Positions 51,722 through 61,156 of a stretch of DNA of 64,000 nucleotides are shown here, piece by piece. The position numbers were made by a program, and so were the translations under genes. The notes under the pieces are model-generated. The model was given only the letters and a program-made list of their open reading frames with translations, ran no database searches and was not told the origin of the DNA. Location of the stretch: assembly GCF_024347315.1 (NCBI RefSeq), contig NZ_AP025460.1, forward strand, positions 1,240,001 to 1,304,000, in the 5' to 3' direction. Source of the DNA: Vibrio atlanticus. GTDB taxonomy: Bacteria > Pseudomonadota > Gammaproteobacteria > Enterobacterales > Vibrionaceae. Every line of letters starts with the position of its first letter. The first letter of the stretch is position 1.

Positions 51722-52504
51722 ATGTTCAGTAACACAAAGCGAGTCATTTTGCTTTCGTTACTGGCAAGTGCAGCGAACACTACGTTCGCTGCACCAGCTC
51801 CAGTATCCGATCTCAATAGCACCGCAACAAATTCATCATCTTCCTCTCGATCAGCATCTAACGAATCAGATATTGAGCGTTTAGAGCGCTTGCTTCAAAA
51901 TCGTAATCTCGTTCAGCTTCAAATGCAGCAGCAAATCGACGATATGTCACTGGAGATCAGTGAACTTCGTGGTGAGTTGGAGCGAAACAGCTACGATATG
52001 AAACAAATGCTCGATCGCCAACGTGAATTGTTCATTGAACTGGATCGTGTGAGAGGCGAGGTGAAAGCAGCAGGAACAGCAACGGTAGCAGTAGCAGCGA
52101 GCGAAGGCTCTAAGGATGCTTCTGGTACGTTCAGTACTGATGTTGATGAGCAAACCGCTTATCAAAATGCTGTAGATATGATTCTAAAGCAGCGAGACTA
52201 CACGGGTGCGATTGCAGCATTCCAAAAGTTTCAAAAAGACTTCCCAGACTCGACCTTCACGCCTAACACCCATTATTGGTTAGGTCAGCTTTATTTCGCT
52301 AAAAAGCAAGATAAGGAAGCTGTGAAGAGCTTTGCCGCTGTTGTGTCATACAAAGACTCCAACAAGCGCTCTGATGCTCTGGTTAAGCTTGGTGACATAG
52401 CTACGCGTAACAACAACGCGACGCAAGCTAAGAAATATTACCAGCAAGTTGTAACCGAGTATCCAAACAGTGCTTCGGCTAAAGTGGCTAAAACCCATTT
52501 GTAA
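51722..52504 (+). CDS. cpoB: cell division coordinator CpoB
   Basis: Periplasmic protein of 260 residues, linking Tol-Pal to septal PBP1B-LpoB activity in E. coli. Signal peptide to about 23, coiled coil at about 45-110 (trimerisation) and TPR repeats at about 140-260 (YQNAVDMILKQRDYTGAIAAF). A TTG five codons upstream is in frame, but the ATG at 51722 with GAGGA ahead of it is preferred. Confidence 0.93.
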   Translation: MFSNTKRVILLSLLASAANTTFAAPAPVSDLNSTATNSSSSSRSASNESDIERLERLLQNRNLVQLQMQQQIDDMSLEISELRGELERNSYDMKQMLDRQRELFIELDRVRGEVKAAGTATVAVAASEGSKDASGTFSTDVDEQTAYQNAVDMILKQRDYTGAIAAFQKFQKDFPDSTFTPNTHYWLGQLYFAKKQDKEAVKSFAAVVSYKDSNKRSDALVKLGDIATRNNNATQAKKYYQQVVTEYPNSASAKVAKTHL

Positions 52505-52510
52505 ACAAAA

Positions 52511-52537
52511 TAGGGGTGCTCAGGTACCTCTTTTTTA
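52511..52537 (+). terminator. tol-pal operon terminator
   Basis: AGGGGT/ACCTCT short stem with one G-T pair, followed by six T residues right after cpoB. Confidence 0.65.
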
Positions 52538-52713
52538 TATCTGATCACTTTCTTTTTGTGTCTACTTCTCTTCTTTGTAATGCCAACGCATCGCTTTGTT
52601 TATGCGTTTTAAGCATTAGTTAGTCATCGCTTGAAACCAATCCTTTTTGATCCCAATCGCTGTCCTGTGTAGAATACTCTAATTCTCGGAAGAAGTTGCG
52701 TAGAGCAAGAGCA

Positions 52714-53775
52714 ATGAGTCATATACTAGATAAAATCGATACAGTTTACCCGTTTCCGCCTAAGCCAGTTCCACCGAGCGACGCTCAGAAGCAGGCCCAC
52801 ATCGCAAACATAAAAACACTACTTCAAGAAAAAGATGCAGTTCTAATTGCACACTACTACACAGATCCTGAAATTCAGGCCCTGGCTGAAGCAACTGGTG
52901 GTTTTGTTGGCGATTCATTAGAAATGGCTAAGTTTGGTAACCGCCATTCTGCAAGCACTTTGATCATCGCTGGCGTTCGTTTTATGGGGGAGTCAGCAAA
53001 GATTCTTACACCTGAAAAACGCATTCTAATGCCAACACTAGAAGCTGAATGTTCTCTTGATCTTGGCTGTCCTGCAGACAAATTTACAGAATTTTGTGAT
53101 GCTCACCCTGACCATACAGTGGTTGTATACGCGAATACCTCTGCGGCTGTTAAGGCTCGTGCAGACTGGGTAGTTACGTCGAGCATCGCTTTAGAAATCG
53201 TTGAAAGCCTAGACGCTGAAGGCAAACCCATTATTTGGGGCCCAGATCGTCACCTAGGTTCTTACATCGCAAATCAAACTGGCGCTGACATGTTGCTTTG
53301 GCAAGGTGAGTGTATTGTTCATGACGAGTTCTCAGCTGATGCTTTGAAGAAAATGAAATCAGTATACCCAGAAGCGGCTATTTTGGTTCACCCAGAATCA
53401 CCAGCAAGCGTGGTTGAACTGGCTGACGCTGTTGGTTCAACAAGTCAACTGATCAAGAAAGCAAAAGAGCTGCCTCATCCACAGATGATTGTCGCGACAG
53501 ACAAAGGTATCTTCTTCAAAATGCAGCAACTGGTTCCTGAAAAAGAACTGATTGAAGCGCCAACAGCAGGTGCCGGTGCAACTTGCCGTAGCTGCGCACA
53601 CTGTCCTTGGATGGCAATGAACGGCCTTGAAGCGATTGAAAATGCGCTTGAGAATGGTGGCGAGCAACACGAGATCTTCGTTTCTGACGAACTGCGCGTG
53701 AAGTCCCTTATCCCATTGAACCGCATGCTAGATTTTGCTGAGCAGCTTAACGTGCAAGTGAAAGGCAACGCTTAA
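52714..53775 (+). CDS. nadA: quinolinate synthase
   Basis: Fe-S enzyme that condenses iminoaspartate and dihydroxyacetone phosphate to quinolinate in NAD synthesis. It has 353 residues. Three cluster Cys occur in [21 protein letters not shown] and [13 protein letters not shown], and [13 protein letters not shown] is conserved. A TTG six codons upstream is open, but ATG at 52714 matches the family start (M-S-H-I-L-D...YPFPPKP). The enterobacterial tRNA cluster between cpoB and nadA is absent. Confidence 0.97.
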   Translation: MSHILDKIDTVYPFPPKPVPPSDAQKQAHIANIKTLLQEKDAVLIAHYYTDPEIQALAEATGGFVGDSLEMAKFGNRHSASTLIIAGVRFMGESAKILTPEKRILMPTLEAECSLDLGCPADKFTEFCDAHPDHTVVVYANTSAAVKARADWVVTSSIALEIVESLDAEGKPIIWGPDRHLGSYIANQTGADMLLWQGECIVHDEFSADALKKMKSVYPEAAILVHPESPASVVELADAVGSTSQLIKKAKELPHPQMIVATDKGIFFKMQQLVPEKELIEAPTAGAGATCRSCAHCPWMAMNGLEAIENALENGGEQHEIFVSDELRVKSLIPLNRMLDFAEQLNVQVKGNA

Positions 53776-53789
53776 TCTAATGACGTGAG

Positions 53790-53815
53790 GTTATAAATAA
53801 TCCAATATTTATAAC
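53790..53815. repeat. perfect 10-bp AT-rich inverted repeat
   Basis: GTTATAAATA, a 6-nt spacer, then TATTTATAAC, 15 bp after nadA. No T run follows, so it is not an obvious terminator. Confidence 0.75.
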
Positions 53816-53852
53816 TATGCAGTCTTTATAATGTGGTGCATTTGTCATCATT

Positions 53853-53881
53853 AAAAAACCAGCCGCAGTGCTGGTTTTTTT
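53853..53881 (+). terminator. nadA terminator
   Basis: AAAACCAGC/GCTGGTTTT stem, loop CGCAGT, then a T run. Confidence 0.93.
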
Positions 53882-53999
53882 GTATCTGAATATTAGCCTT
53901 AGTCTAGTCTCATTAGCTGCTGCAATTTACACTAGGTATGACCAATCGTAGCAAATACCACTATTAGTAATAGCTATCAGTTAATAAGTCCTGATTTTT

Positions 54000-54176
54000 A
54001 TGGACATGGTACGTCTGAGACAGAGTGTTCACGAGCCAGTATCAGCGAGATGGTTAGTCCGCACGAGCGCTTTAGGAGGAGAGCAATATTCGATTATTGG
54101 TGTCAGTGATAGCGGAATTGCAGGTTACCGCTTAACTGTTCATGAGATGAGTAGGATTACGTACTCAGCCTGCTAA
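54000..54176 (+). CDS. possible 58-residue small protein inside the inverted-repeat element
   Basis: An ATG at 54000 opens a 58-codon frame ending TAA at 54174-54176, beginning MDMVRLRQSVHE and ending SRITYSAC. Composition is protein-like with no low complexity, but no good ribosome-binding site is visible, no domain is recognised, and the frame overlaps the left terminal inverted repeat. It may be chance. Confidence 0.25.
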   Translation: MDMVRLRQSVHEPVSARWLVRTSALGGEQYSIIGVSDSGIAGYRLTVHEMSRITYSAC

Positions 54177-54221
54177 TCATTTGCTCAAGTACCTCTCTAA
54201 AGCTCTTAACTCTGTCTCAGA
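54014..54221. repeat. 208-bp element with perfect 13-bp terminal inverted repeats
   Basis: TCTGAGACAGAGT at 54014-54026 is exactly complementary to 54209-54221. A second complementary pair lies inside (GCTTTAG side near 54081 with CTAAAGC near 54197). No transposase. The ends do not match any family that I recognise. Confidence 0.65.
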
Positions 54222-54348
54222 TTAACTCTACATAAGCTTAATACTGTCTTATTTTTAATTTTTCTTCCCTTCTTCATGAATAGGGCGTCTCGTTAGGTGC
54301 TCGAACCATCAAAAATCAGAATTCTCAATTCAAGTTAATTAATGTCAG

Positions 54349-54363
54349 TGATAATTATTATCA
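54349..54363. promoter_or_regulatory. perfect 7-1-7 Fur box
   Basis: TGATAATTATTATCA fits TGATAAT-N-ATTATCA at every fixed position. A further AT-rich stretch with ATGAGAATG follows. It is 317 bp before the TonB-dependent receptor, suggesting Fur repression in iron-replete cells. Confidence 0.85.
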
Positions 54364-54512
54364 ATATTAAATGAGAATGCTTTACATTTAAATATGCAAC
54401 CGATAAGGTACGGTTGAAAATTCGTCAGGTCATTGAAAGGGAAATCATTTTTCAATTTATTCGTTGAGTGACTTAGGGCTTGTTCAATGTGACGGTTTTC
54501 AGTCGGAATTTT

Positions 54513-54643
54513 GGCTCATGTATTAAAGCAGTGGTCAATAAGGAGCTAAGGAAGTACAGCTTATACTCATTTTGAGTTGTTGCGTTTTCAACACCTTTTG
54601 AATGTCTTCCCTAGTTTTCATTATAAATGCCGTTACATGAGCC
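54513..54643. repeat. 131-bp inverted-repeat structure in the receptor leader
   Basis: GGCTCATGTA (54513-54522) is complementary to TACATGAGCC (54634-54643), 37 bp before the receptor gene. It may be an element or a leader structure. Confidence 0.45.
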
Positions 54644-54679
54644 CACCTAAAGTTAATGCTTAATCAAGGAGAATTTTAA

Positions 54680-56740
54680 ATGACAGCATTACGCCCCGCG
54701 ACAGTGAATGAGCTAGGAAATAGCAGATTCAAACTTCGCACCTTATCTGCAATCATCATGGGACTTAGTGTAAGTGGTCAAGCTTTTGCAGCGACAAACA
54801 ATAATAATGAAACTACCACTAACGAAGACAAAACTACTTTTGAAGTTACCGTGTATGGCGAAAAAATAGAACGTTCGATTTATGATACAGGCTCAAGCGT
54901 GCATGTGTATGATGAAGATCGTATCGCGAGTACTCCAGGCTCATCTGAGGTCGACGATCTGCTGCAGTTAACACCAAACATTGTGGATTCAGGGCAGGGT
55001 AATAACCTACCATCGATTCGTGGTGTTGATGGTTCTGGACCTTCTATTGGCGGGTTGGCTGCTTTTGGTGGCTCCGTGCCAAGGTTGAACCTTTCAATTG
55101 ATGGACGTTCACTCAGCTATTCTGAAGTTGCGTTTGGCCCTCGTTCTTTATGGGATATGCAGCAAGCGGAAATTTATCTTGGACCGCAAAGCTACGTTCA
55201 AGGCCGAAATGCATCTGCGGGTGCGATCGTTTTAAAATCTAATGATCCGACTTACGATTTTGAGAGCAAAGTAAAGGCTGCTATTGGTCAGCAAGACTAT
55301 TCTCAAACCGCAGCGGTTATCTCGGCGCCAATACTAGAAGATCAACTGGCCTTCAGATTGAGTGTTGATCAACAAAAACGCAGTAGTTACGCAGACCTTA
55401 CTGCTTATGAACCTGTCGGTGACCCTAATCGCATTGAAATGACGACAGCTCGTGGTAAATTTTTGCTAGAGCCAGCAGGCCTTCCTGGGTTCAAAACCAC
55501 GTTAACGATTGCCCATATGGATACTGTGGGACCTCAATCTGAATCTCAACAAACAAAGATCAATAGAGCTGTTTACGAAACTCAGTCAACAAGCGGCATT
55601 TGGGATGTATCTTATGACATCTCAGATACGTTAGTGTTTGAAAATAATTTGATCTACACCGATCGCACTTACGACCGAATCACTGACCCTGCAGGCAGAA
55701 AGCAGGATTTCAAATCCAAAGGTAATGAGTTCCAAATAGAGCCTTTGGTTCGATTTGATTCCCTTAGCGAAGATCTCTCTGGTTTGTTTGGTTTACGCTA
55801 CTTCAAATCTGAAGATGACGATGTATTTGAACAGACTGGGTCATCTATACCAATGGAAGGCAAAAACCGTGCTATGTCGGCATTCGCTGAAGTGACGTAC
55901 TTGGTGATGCCGAGCATCGAAGTTGTAGCGGCAGGGCGATTCGAACGCGAAAGCAAAAAACGCTATGTTGCCCCGGGTCGTTTTGGCTTAGATTATGATG
56001 AAACATCAAATGTATTCCTTCCCAAGCTTGAAGTTGCCTATAAGCCTGAATCAGACCAAACCGTGGGTATCCGAGCAGCTAAGGGCTTTAACTCTGGAGG
56101 TGCCGGCGTTGGCTTCAATAACAAAACGTGGGCATTTTCTTCATATACGTACGAAGACGAATACGTTTGGAACTATGAATTCTTCACTCGCCATAGTCTG
56201 CTAGATAATGAACTTGAGTTAACAACTAACGTCTTCTACAACGACTACGATAATTTCCAAGTTCTGGAGACTTCATCAAAAGGTGATGTGAAAGTTGATA
56301 ATGTTGATGAAGCATATACCTACGGTGCAGAACTAGGAAGCCGTTGGTTAACGACATCTAACTTAGAACTATTGGCTTCACTTGGTTTGTTGAAAACAAG
56401 TTACAAAGATCATGCTAATAGCTCAAAAGAACTCGCTCGAGCCCCTTCTTTGACGGCAAGCTTCGGTGCTTTATACATGTTTGCTGAGAATTTCGAATTG
56501 AGTGGTAATGCGAATTACACTGGAGATTACTTCAGTGACGTTGAAAACTCAGCTAACCAGAGTATTGATGCTTACTGGGTTGCAAATGCACAAGTTGCCT
56601 ATGTGTTTACTAACGGACGTATGTCTTTATTCGCTACAAACTTGTTTGATTCTGAAAAAGAAACATTCAATTTTGGTGGAGACGATATTACGAAGCAAGC
56701 ACCTCGCCAAATTGGTGGTTCAGTAGAATTGTACTTCTAA
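54680..56740 (+). CDS. TonB-dependent siderophore receptor
   Basis: Outer-membrane gated channel of 686 residues. A signal peptide with a long charged lead ends near AFAA (about 38). The plug domain spans about 50-170 (TVYGEKIERSIYDTGSSVHVY, NLPSIRGVDGSG), then the 22-strand barrel, ending in the aromatic GGSVELYF typical of outer-membrane proteins. The plug's DRIASTPGSSEVDDLLQLTPNI is TonB-receptor-like. Next to a siderophore-interacting protein and a FepBDGC-type importer, it is expected to take up a ferric siderophore, perhaps catechol-type; the ligand is not deducible. Confidence 0.9.
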   Translation: MTALRPATVNELGNSRFKLRTLSAIIMGLSVSGQAFAATNNNNETTTNEDKTTFEVTVYGEKIERSIYDTGSSVHVYDEDRIASTPGSSEVDDLLQLTPNIVDSGQGNNLPSIRGVDGSGPSIGGLAAFGGSVPRLNLSIDGRSLSYSEVAFGPRSLWDMQQAEIYLGPQSYVQGRNASAGAIVLKSNDPTYDFESKVKAAIGQQDYSQTAAVISAPILEDQLAFRLSVDQQKRSSYADLTAYEPVGDPNRIEMTTARGKFLLEPAGLPGFKTTLTIAHMDTVGPQSESQQTKINRAVYETQSTSGIWDVSYDISDTLVFENNLIYTDRTYDRITDPAGRKQDFKSKGNEFQIEPLVRFDSLSEDLSGLFGLRYFKSEDDDVFEQTGSSIPMEGKNRAMSAFAEVTYLVMPSIEVVAAGRFERESKKRYVAPGRFGLDYDETSNVFLPKLEVAYKPESDQTVGIRAAKGFNSGGAGVGFNNKTWAFSSYTYEDEYVWNYEFFTRHSLLDNELELTTNVFYNDYDNFQVLETSSKGDVKVDNVDEAYTYGAELGSRWLTTSNLELLASLGLLKTSYKDHANSSKELARAPSLTASFGALYMFAENFELSGNANYTGDYFSDVENSANQSIDAYWVANAQVAYVFTNGRMSLFATNLFDSEKETFNFGGDDITKQAPRQIGGSVELYF

Positions 56741-56755
56741 TCGGTTAGATATAAG

Positions 56756-56788
56756 AAAACGCCTTGCTCAAAACAAGGCGTTTATTTT
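56756..56788 (+). terminator. terminator after the TonB receptor
   Basis: AAACGCCTTG/CAAGGCGTTT stem, then TATTTT. Confidence 0.88.
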
Positions 56789-56908
56789 GAAATCATTAGC
56801 ATGGAAAGTGGCGAAGACCCTATGAGTAAAACTCTGAACATTAGGAGAGGCTCCCACCAAAGTCATGCTTTCCCCTCAATACTGTAGATCTCTTTAAGAG
56901 GAAAATTG

Positions 56909-57724
56909 ATGAGCGATCAACCAGTGCGTTTACATCCGATGTTGTTGGACTTTGTTCGTAAGGAGAAGATCTCAAAGCATCTACTGCGAGTAACTGTTAC
57001 GGGCGACTCTTTAAAAGGGTTCCCTGAAGATCAAAATGGTACACACATAAAAGTGTTTTTCCCCAATAGAGCTAGTGGGATATTGCAGTTACCTTACCGA
57101 GAAGGTGAAACTGTGATTTGGCCTGAGCATAAACCCGTGCCCCGAGCCTATACCGTAAGAAAGTATCGAGCTGATGTGAATGAGCTTGATATCGATTTCG
57201 TGATCCACGGAACCGATTCTCCCGGCGGCGGGTGGGCAATTAAAGCAGAACAAGGTTTCCAAATTGGCCTTGTAGGTCCTGCTGGGCCTGACCCATTACT
57301 TGAACCCGCAGATTGGCATATTATTGCGGGAGACTTAACAGCAGTACCAGCCATTAGTGCGATTTTGGAGAGCCTTCCCTCTGACACTCAAGGCTATGTA
57401 TTTATCGAGATAGAGGATGCCGCAGATAAGCATGATATTCAGCATCCGCAAGGTCTGGTTCTGAAGTGGCTAATTAGAGACGAAAATAGCGATCAATCTC
57501 TATTGAGCGAAGCTATTTCCGGCTTAATTGCACCGAATGGATCTCACTCGCTTTCGGCTTTCATTGCGGGTGAAAATGAAAGCGTGATTGCGTGTCGTAA
57601 AGCGCTTAAACAAGAGTACAAGCTGTCTAAAAAAGATATGTATGCGATTCCTTACTGGAAACGAGGTAAGGATGAAGAAGCGTACCATGATGAACGTCAT
57701 GAAGTTATGGATGAAGAGTACTAA
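56909..57724 (+). CDS. siderophore-interacting protein (ferric-siderophore reductase, ViuB-like)
   Basis: Cytoplasmic FAD-binding 9 family protein of 271 residues that reduces and releases iron from imported ferric siderophores. FAD-site motif PRAYTVRKY (about 72-80), NAD(P)H-side motif WHIIAGDLTAVPAI (about 134-147) and the C-terminal family signature IPYWKRGKDEEAYHDERH (about 246-263). ATG at 56909 is preferred over a TTG one codon upstream because AAGAGG lies at the right distance. Confidence 0.92.
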   Translation: MSDQPVRLHPMLLDFVRKEKISKHLLRVTVTGDSLKGFPEDQNGTHIKVFFPNRASGILQLPYREGETVIWPEHKPVPRAYTVRKYRADVNELDIDFVIHGTDSPGGGWAIKAEQGFQIGLVGPAGPDPLLEPADWHIIAGDLTAVPAISAILESLPSDTQGYVFIEIEDAADKHDIQHPQGLVLKWLIRDENSDQSLLSEAISGLIAPNGSHSLSAFIAGENESVIACRKALKQEYKLSKKDMYAIPYWKRGKDEEAYHDERHEVMDEEY

Positions 57725-57841
57725 TCAGCTTTATTGAAGTTATTCGATAGATGTTTCAGCCATGATTTTTCTGATCTAGTAATCACCACAGCAAGTCCAT
57801 CTTAATAATTAAACGCAGACTAAATGAAGTGCAAGTAGTAA

Positions 57842-58825
57842 ATGAGAATCAATGTAATTTTTAAAATCAATATTGTGTTTAAGTTCGTTGTTGTTTTTTT
57901 GATTTCAGCTTCGGCTTCTGTTTTCGCAGAAACCGAAATGACATCTCAAAATACTTACCCCAAGACTTTCGTTAATGCGGATGGCTCACAGACAGTGATC
58001 CCATCTAAACCGACTCGAATCCTTTCTACCTCGGTGACGATTAGTGGGACGCTACTGGCTATTGATGCTCCTTTAGCCGCAACAGCACTCACTTATGAAG
58101 GGAAGTTTTTTAGTCAATGGGCAGATATTGCTGAACAGAGAAGCGTGGAAAAGGCATGGCCTGCCGGCAGCGTTGATTTAGAGTCTGCCTATATCTATGA
58201 ACCTGATTTGATTGTTGTAGCATGGCGCGGCGGTGATTCGGCGAGAGATCAAATCGCTGAATTTAAGCAAATAGCACCAACCATTATTTTGGATTACACC
58301 GCACAATCATGGCAAGACTTGGCTTTGAGGCTTGGACAGGCGACAGGGTTAGAAGAACAAGCCCAACAAAAAATTAGCCAGTTTGAGTTGTTCGTTAACC
58401 AGAGTAAAAACAAGCTACAGATACCAGAAGGCGAAACCAATATTGTGGCGTATTTTGGACCTGGAGCTACCAATGCTATCGCTTTAGAGGATGGCGTTCA
58501 TGCGGACTTGCTCACTGATCTTGGTTTTAAAATGGAAGTGCAAAATCGTCAATGGCATGACAACACCGTGCCTTTATCAGATTTTATGCGCGTCCACTTT
58601 GAACTGCTGACTCAACTTAAAGCCGATACGACATTTTTGCTAGAAGCGAGTGATGATAGCGCTAATCGATTCATGCATGACCCAATCTTGATCAACCTTC
58701 CGTCCGTCCAGAATAAACAAGTCTTTGGCCTAGGTGAGAATTCATTTCGTATCGATATGTATAGTGCCACTGAAATCGTTAACGACATTGTTCAGCTTTT
58801 TGAACGAGATACAAATGCAGGTTAA
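57842..58825 (+). CDS. iron-siderophore ABC transporter substrate-binding protein (FepB-like)
   Basis: Periplasmic class III solute-binding protein of 327 residues. The signal peptide runs to about 30 (ending SVFAE); there is no lipobox. The PBP-type regions RILSTSVTISGTLLAI and YEPDLIVVAWRGG flank the binding cleft. It precedes two FecCD permeases, so it probably captures a ferric siderophore for them. The ligand is unknown. Confidence 0.88.
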   Translation: MRINVIFKINIVFKFVVVFLISASASVFAETEMTSQNTYPKTFVNADGSQTVIPSKPTRILSTSVTISGTLLAIDAPLAATALTYEGKFFSQWADIAEQRSVEKAWPAGSVDLESAYIYEPDLIVVAWRGGDSARDQIAEFKQIAPTIILDYTAQSWQDLALRLGQATGLEEQAQQKISQFELFVNQSKNKLQIPEGETNIVAYFGPGATNAIALEDGVHADLLTDLGFKMEVQNRQWHDNTVPLSDFMRVHFELLTQLKADTTFLLEASDDSANRFMHDPILINLPSVQNKQVFGLGENSFRIDMYSATEIVNDIVQLFERDTNAG

Positions 58826-58857
58826 TGGCTAATGCCAATGGGTAAAGGATGTCCGTA

Positions 58858-59898
58858 ATGACAAGTATTGCTGGTCCTGCAGAAGCATTTGAACAGATAA
58901 GAAATGGACAACGACGACGATGGCTGATGGCGGGAGTCGTGTTGTTATTTTTTGCCTCGTGTTTTAGCCTTTTTATCGGCACGCATTACATATCGCCGGT
59001 AGTGACTTTGGATGCGATTTTTTCTTTTGATCCAACCAACAGTGATCATCTATTGGTTGTCCACCTTCGAATTCCACGCACCTTGTTAGCTTTAGTTGTT
59101 GGCGGTGCGCTTGGTGTTGCTGGCGTTATCATGCAAAGCTTAACTCGTAACCCATTAGCAGATCCTGGGATACTCGGTGTCAATGCGGGGGCGACAGTTG
59201 CCATAGTCTCAGCGATAGCCTTTCTGGGCATCCATGATATGGCCTATGTGATGTGGTTTGGTTTACTTGGGGCGGCTGTTTCCGGAGCGGGTGTTTTTGC
59301 ACTTGCTGGGGTCAATAAAGGGGTTAACCCTGTAAGAGTTGTATTGGCGGGAACTGCTTTGTCGGTTGTGTTGCTTGCACTGACTCATATGATCACAATA
59401 AACAGCAATGAAATGGTGTTTGAACAATATAGACATTGGGCTGTGGGGTCATTTCAAGGGCGAGGTTACGATGTCTTGATCCCGGCTGCCATGTTAATAG
59501 CCATTGGATTAGTAATCGCATTTTCATTAAGTAAAGCCTTAGATACTGTCTCGTTAGGGGACGATATTGGTCACGCCTTAGGTGTTAACCCGATCAAAAT
59601 ATGGTGTTTTGCTTCTATTGCTATTGTGGTTTTAGCGGGGACCTCTACTGCGGCGGCTGGTCCTATCAGCTTTGTTGGTCTTACTGCCCCTCATATTGCA
59701 AGGATGGCGGCGGGGCCGGATCATAAATGGTTGATGCCTTTCTCTTTACTGATTGCATCCATTCTGGCGGTTGTCGCCGATGTGCTAGGCCGGATCGTCG
59801 GGTATCCCAATGAGATCAGTGTAGGTATTATGATTGCTCTAATCGGCGGGCCATTCTTTGTATTCTTAGTGAAACGTTGGAAGATATCTCTCCTATGA
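58858..59898 (+). CDS. FecCD-family iron-siderophore permease 1 (FepD-like)
   Basis: Inner-membrane permease of 346 residues with about nine to ten TM helices. Family motifs include LRIPRTLLALVVGGALGVAG and NPLADPGILGVNAGA (about 90-125) and GLTAPHIARM near the end. AAAGGA lies 9 nt before ATG 58858 and overlaps the earlier ATG 58849, so 58858 is preferred. It overlaps the next permease by 4 bp. Confidence 0.92.
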   Translation: MTSIAGPAEAFEQIRNGQRRRWLMAGVVLLFFASCFSLFIGTHYISPVVTLDAIFSFDPTNSDHLLVVHLRIPRTLLALVVGGALGVAGVIMQSLTRNPLADPGILGVNAGATVAIVSAIAFLGIHDMAYVMWFGLLGAAVSGAGVFALAGVNKGVNPVRVVLAGTALSVVLLALTHMITINSNEMVFEQYRHWAVGSFQGRGYDVLIPAAMLIAIGLVIAFSLSKALDTVSLGDDIGHALGVNPIKIWCFASIAIVVLAGTSTAAAGPISFVGLTAPHIARMAAGPDHKWLMPFSLLIASILAVVADVLGRIVGYPNEISVGIMIALIGGPFFVFLVKRWKISLL

Positions 59899-60956
59899 TG
59901 ATTGAGCCTTACACTCTTCAAAATTCTGGCTCGGGAAGTGTTGTACGCTTCGGTCAGTTTTCTTTCTGTTATCAACCGTCTCATATACTTATCGCTTTGA
60001 TTTTGTTGATATCAGTTTGCGCTATTGCAACTTATTCCATGACATTGGGTAAGTTTAATATCTCGTTGCCTCAAGTGGCCGATATCATTCTTGGGGCTGG
60101 AGAGAGGGGCGTAAAAGATCGAATAATTCTTAACATAAGACTACCTAAGGTTCTTACTGCGGTCTTTGTTGGGGCTGCGTTAGGCATTTCTGGTGCGGTA
60201 TTTCAATCGGTATCAAGAAATGCTCTTGGTTCTCCTGATGTCATTGGCTTTACAACGGGGGCTGCTACCGGGGCAATTGCTCAAATAGTTTTGTTTGAGC
60301 AAGGGGCTATCGAAGTGGCAATCGCGGCGATAGTCGGCGGAGTAATCACGGCCGTTATCGTTTACTTACTCGCGGTAAAAGCAGGAGTGGTTGGAGGGTA
60401 TCGCTTAATACTGACTGGTATTGGGATCGGGTCCATTTTGAGTGCGCTGAACAGCCTGATGTTAGTTAAGGGTAATTTGGACAATGCCATTTTGGCTAAT
60501 CTATGGCTTGCAGGATCACTGCATGCTAGGACATGGACACATGTCTATCCTGTACTTATAGGGGGATTTCTCCTCCTCCCTTTTATGATGATGCTAAAGC
60601 GTGCGCTTGCCATGATAGAGATGGGGGATGACATTGCAACTCAGCTGGGTATCCGAGTTGAACGAGTCCGTCTTTCTATGATTTTCTTTGCTGTGGTTTT
60701 AGCCGCATTCGCGACAGGATCTGCTGGGCCTATTGCCTTTATTGCCCTTGCTGCTCCTCAATTAGTTGGTCGATTGAGAAAGTCGCGAGCATTATCCTTA
60801 TTCTCCTCAGCCCTTATGGGCGCGTTGTTGGTCTTAACTGCGGACATTTTAATTCAATGGTTGCCTTTTCAAGCAAGCGTGCCCATAGGCAGGATGACGG
60901 GTATTGTTGGTGGCATATATTTAATTTGGCTATTGACCCGATCTCGCCAGTTTTAA
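59895..60956 (+). CDS. FecCD-family iron-siderophore permease 2 (FepG-like)
   Basis: Second permease half of 353 residues, with NIRLPKVLTAVFVGAALGISG, SRNALGSPDVIGFTTGAATG and FIALAAPQLVGRL motifs. It starts at ATG 59895, overlapping the previous stop (ATGA). Heterodimer with permease 1. Confidence 0.92.
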   Translation: MMIEPYTLQNSGSGSVVRFGQFSFCYQPSHILIALILLISVCAIATYSMTLGKFNISLPQVADIILGAGERGVKDRIILNIRLPKVLTAVFVGAALGISGAVFQSVSRNALGSPDVIGFTTGAATGAIAQIVLFEQGAIEVAIAAIVGGVITAVIVYLLAVKAGVVGGYRLILTGIGIGSILSALNSLMLVKGNLDNAILANLWLAGSLHARTWTHVYPVLIGGFLLLPFMMMLKRALAMIEMGDDIATQLGIRVERVRLSMIFFAVVLAAFATGSAGPIAFIALAAPQLVGRLRKSRALSLFSSALMGALLVLTADILIQWLPFQASVPIGRMTGIVGGIYLIWLLTRSRQF

Positions 60957-60977
60957 GCATAGGTACTCATACGATCA

Positions 60978-61145
60978 ATGAGAGCGATACCTCTTAAGTT
61001 TACCGAGTTAGATCAGTACTCAAAAATGACAAGTTGCTCCAATGGGTTATGGGGTACCCAACTGAACTTGAAATTGTGTAACGCTGCCTGTTTTAGCCCC
61101 GAAGAAACCAAGCGTAACCTTGAGCAGCAACAAGTCTATTCTTGA
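60978..61145 (+). CDS. possible 55-residue small protein
   Basis: ATG at 60978 to TGA at 61143-61145, 55 codons, beginning MRAIPLKFTELDQY and containing three Cys. The ribosome-binding site is weak (AGGT about 13 nt upstream). No domain recognised. It might be a relic or chance frame inside an iron-uptake operon. Confidence 0.3.
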   Translation: MRAIPLKFTELDQYSKMTSCSNGLWGTQLNLKLCNAACFSPEETKRNLEQQQVYS

Positions 61146-61156
61146 TGCTACGCTTT

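Larger units (their letters stand above)
53776..54679. other. long accessory intergenic region before the TonB receptor
   Basis: A 904-bp gap that holds the nadA terminator, an AT-rich inverted repeat (53790-53815), a 208-bp inverted-repeat element with a small open frame, a perfect Fur-type box and a second 131-bp inverted-repeat structure. Confidence 0.7.

Noticed and set aside
52505-52713. tRNA cluster between cpoB and nadA as in enterobacteria
   Set aside because: The gap is only about 210 bp and has no T-arm or acceptor-stem pattern.
54014-54221. attC/VCR integron site
   Set aside because: The ends lack the RYYYAAC and GTTRRRY core sites, and no integron cassette context is present.
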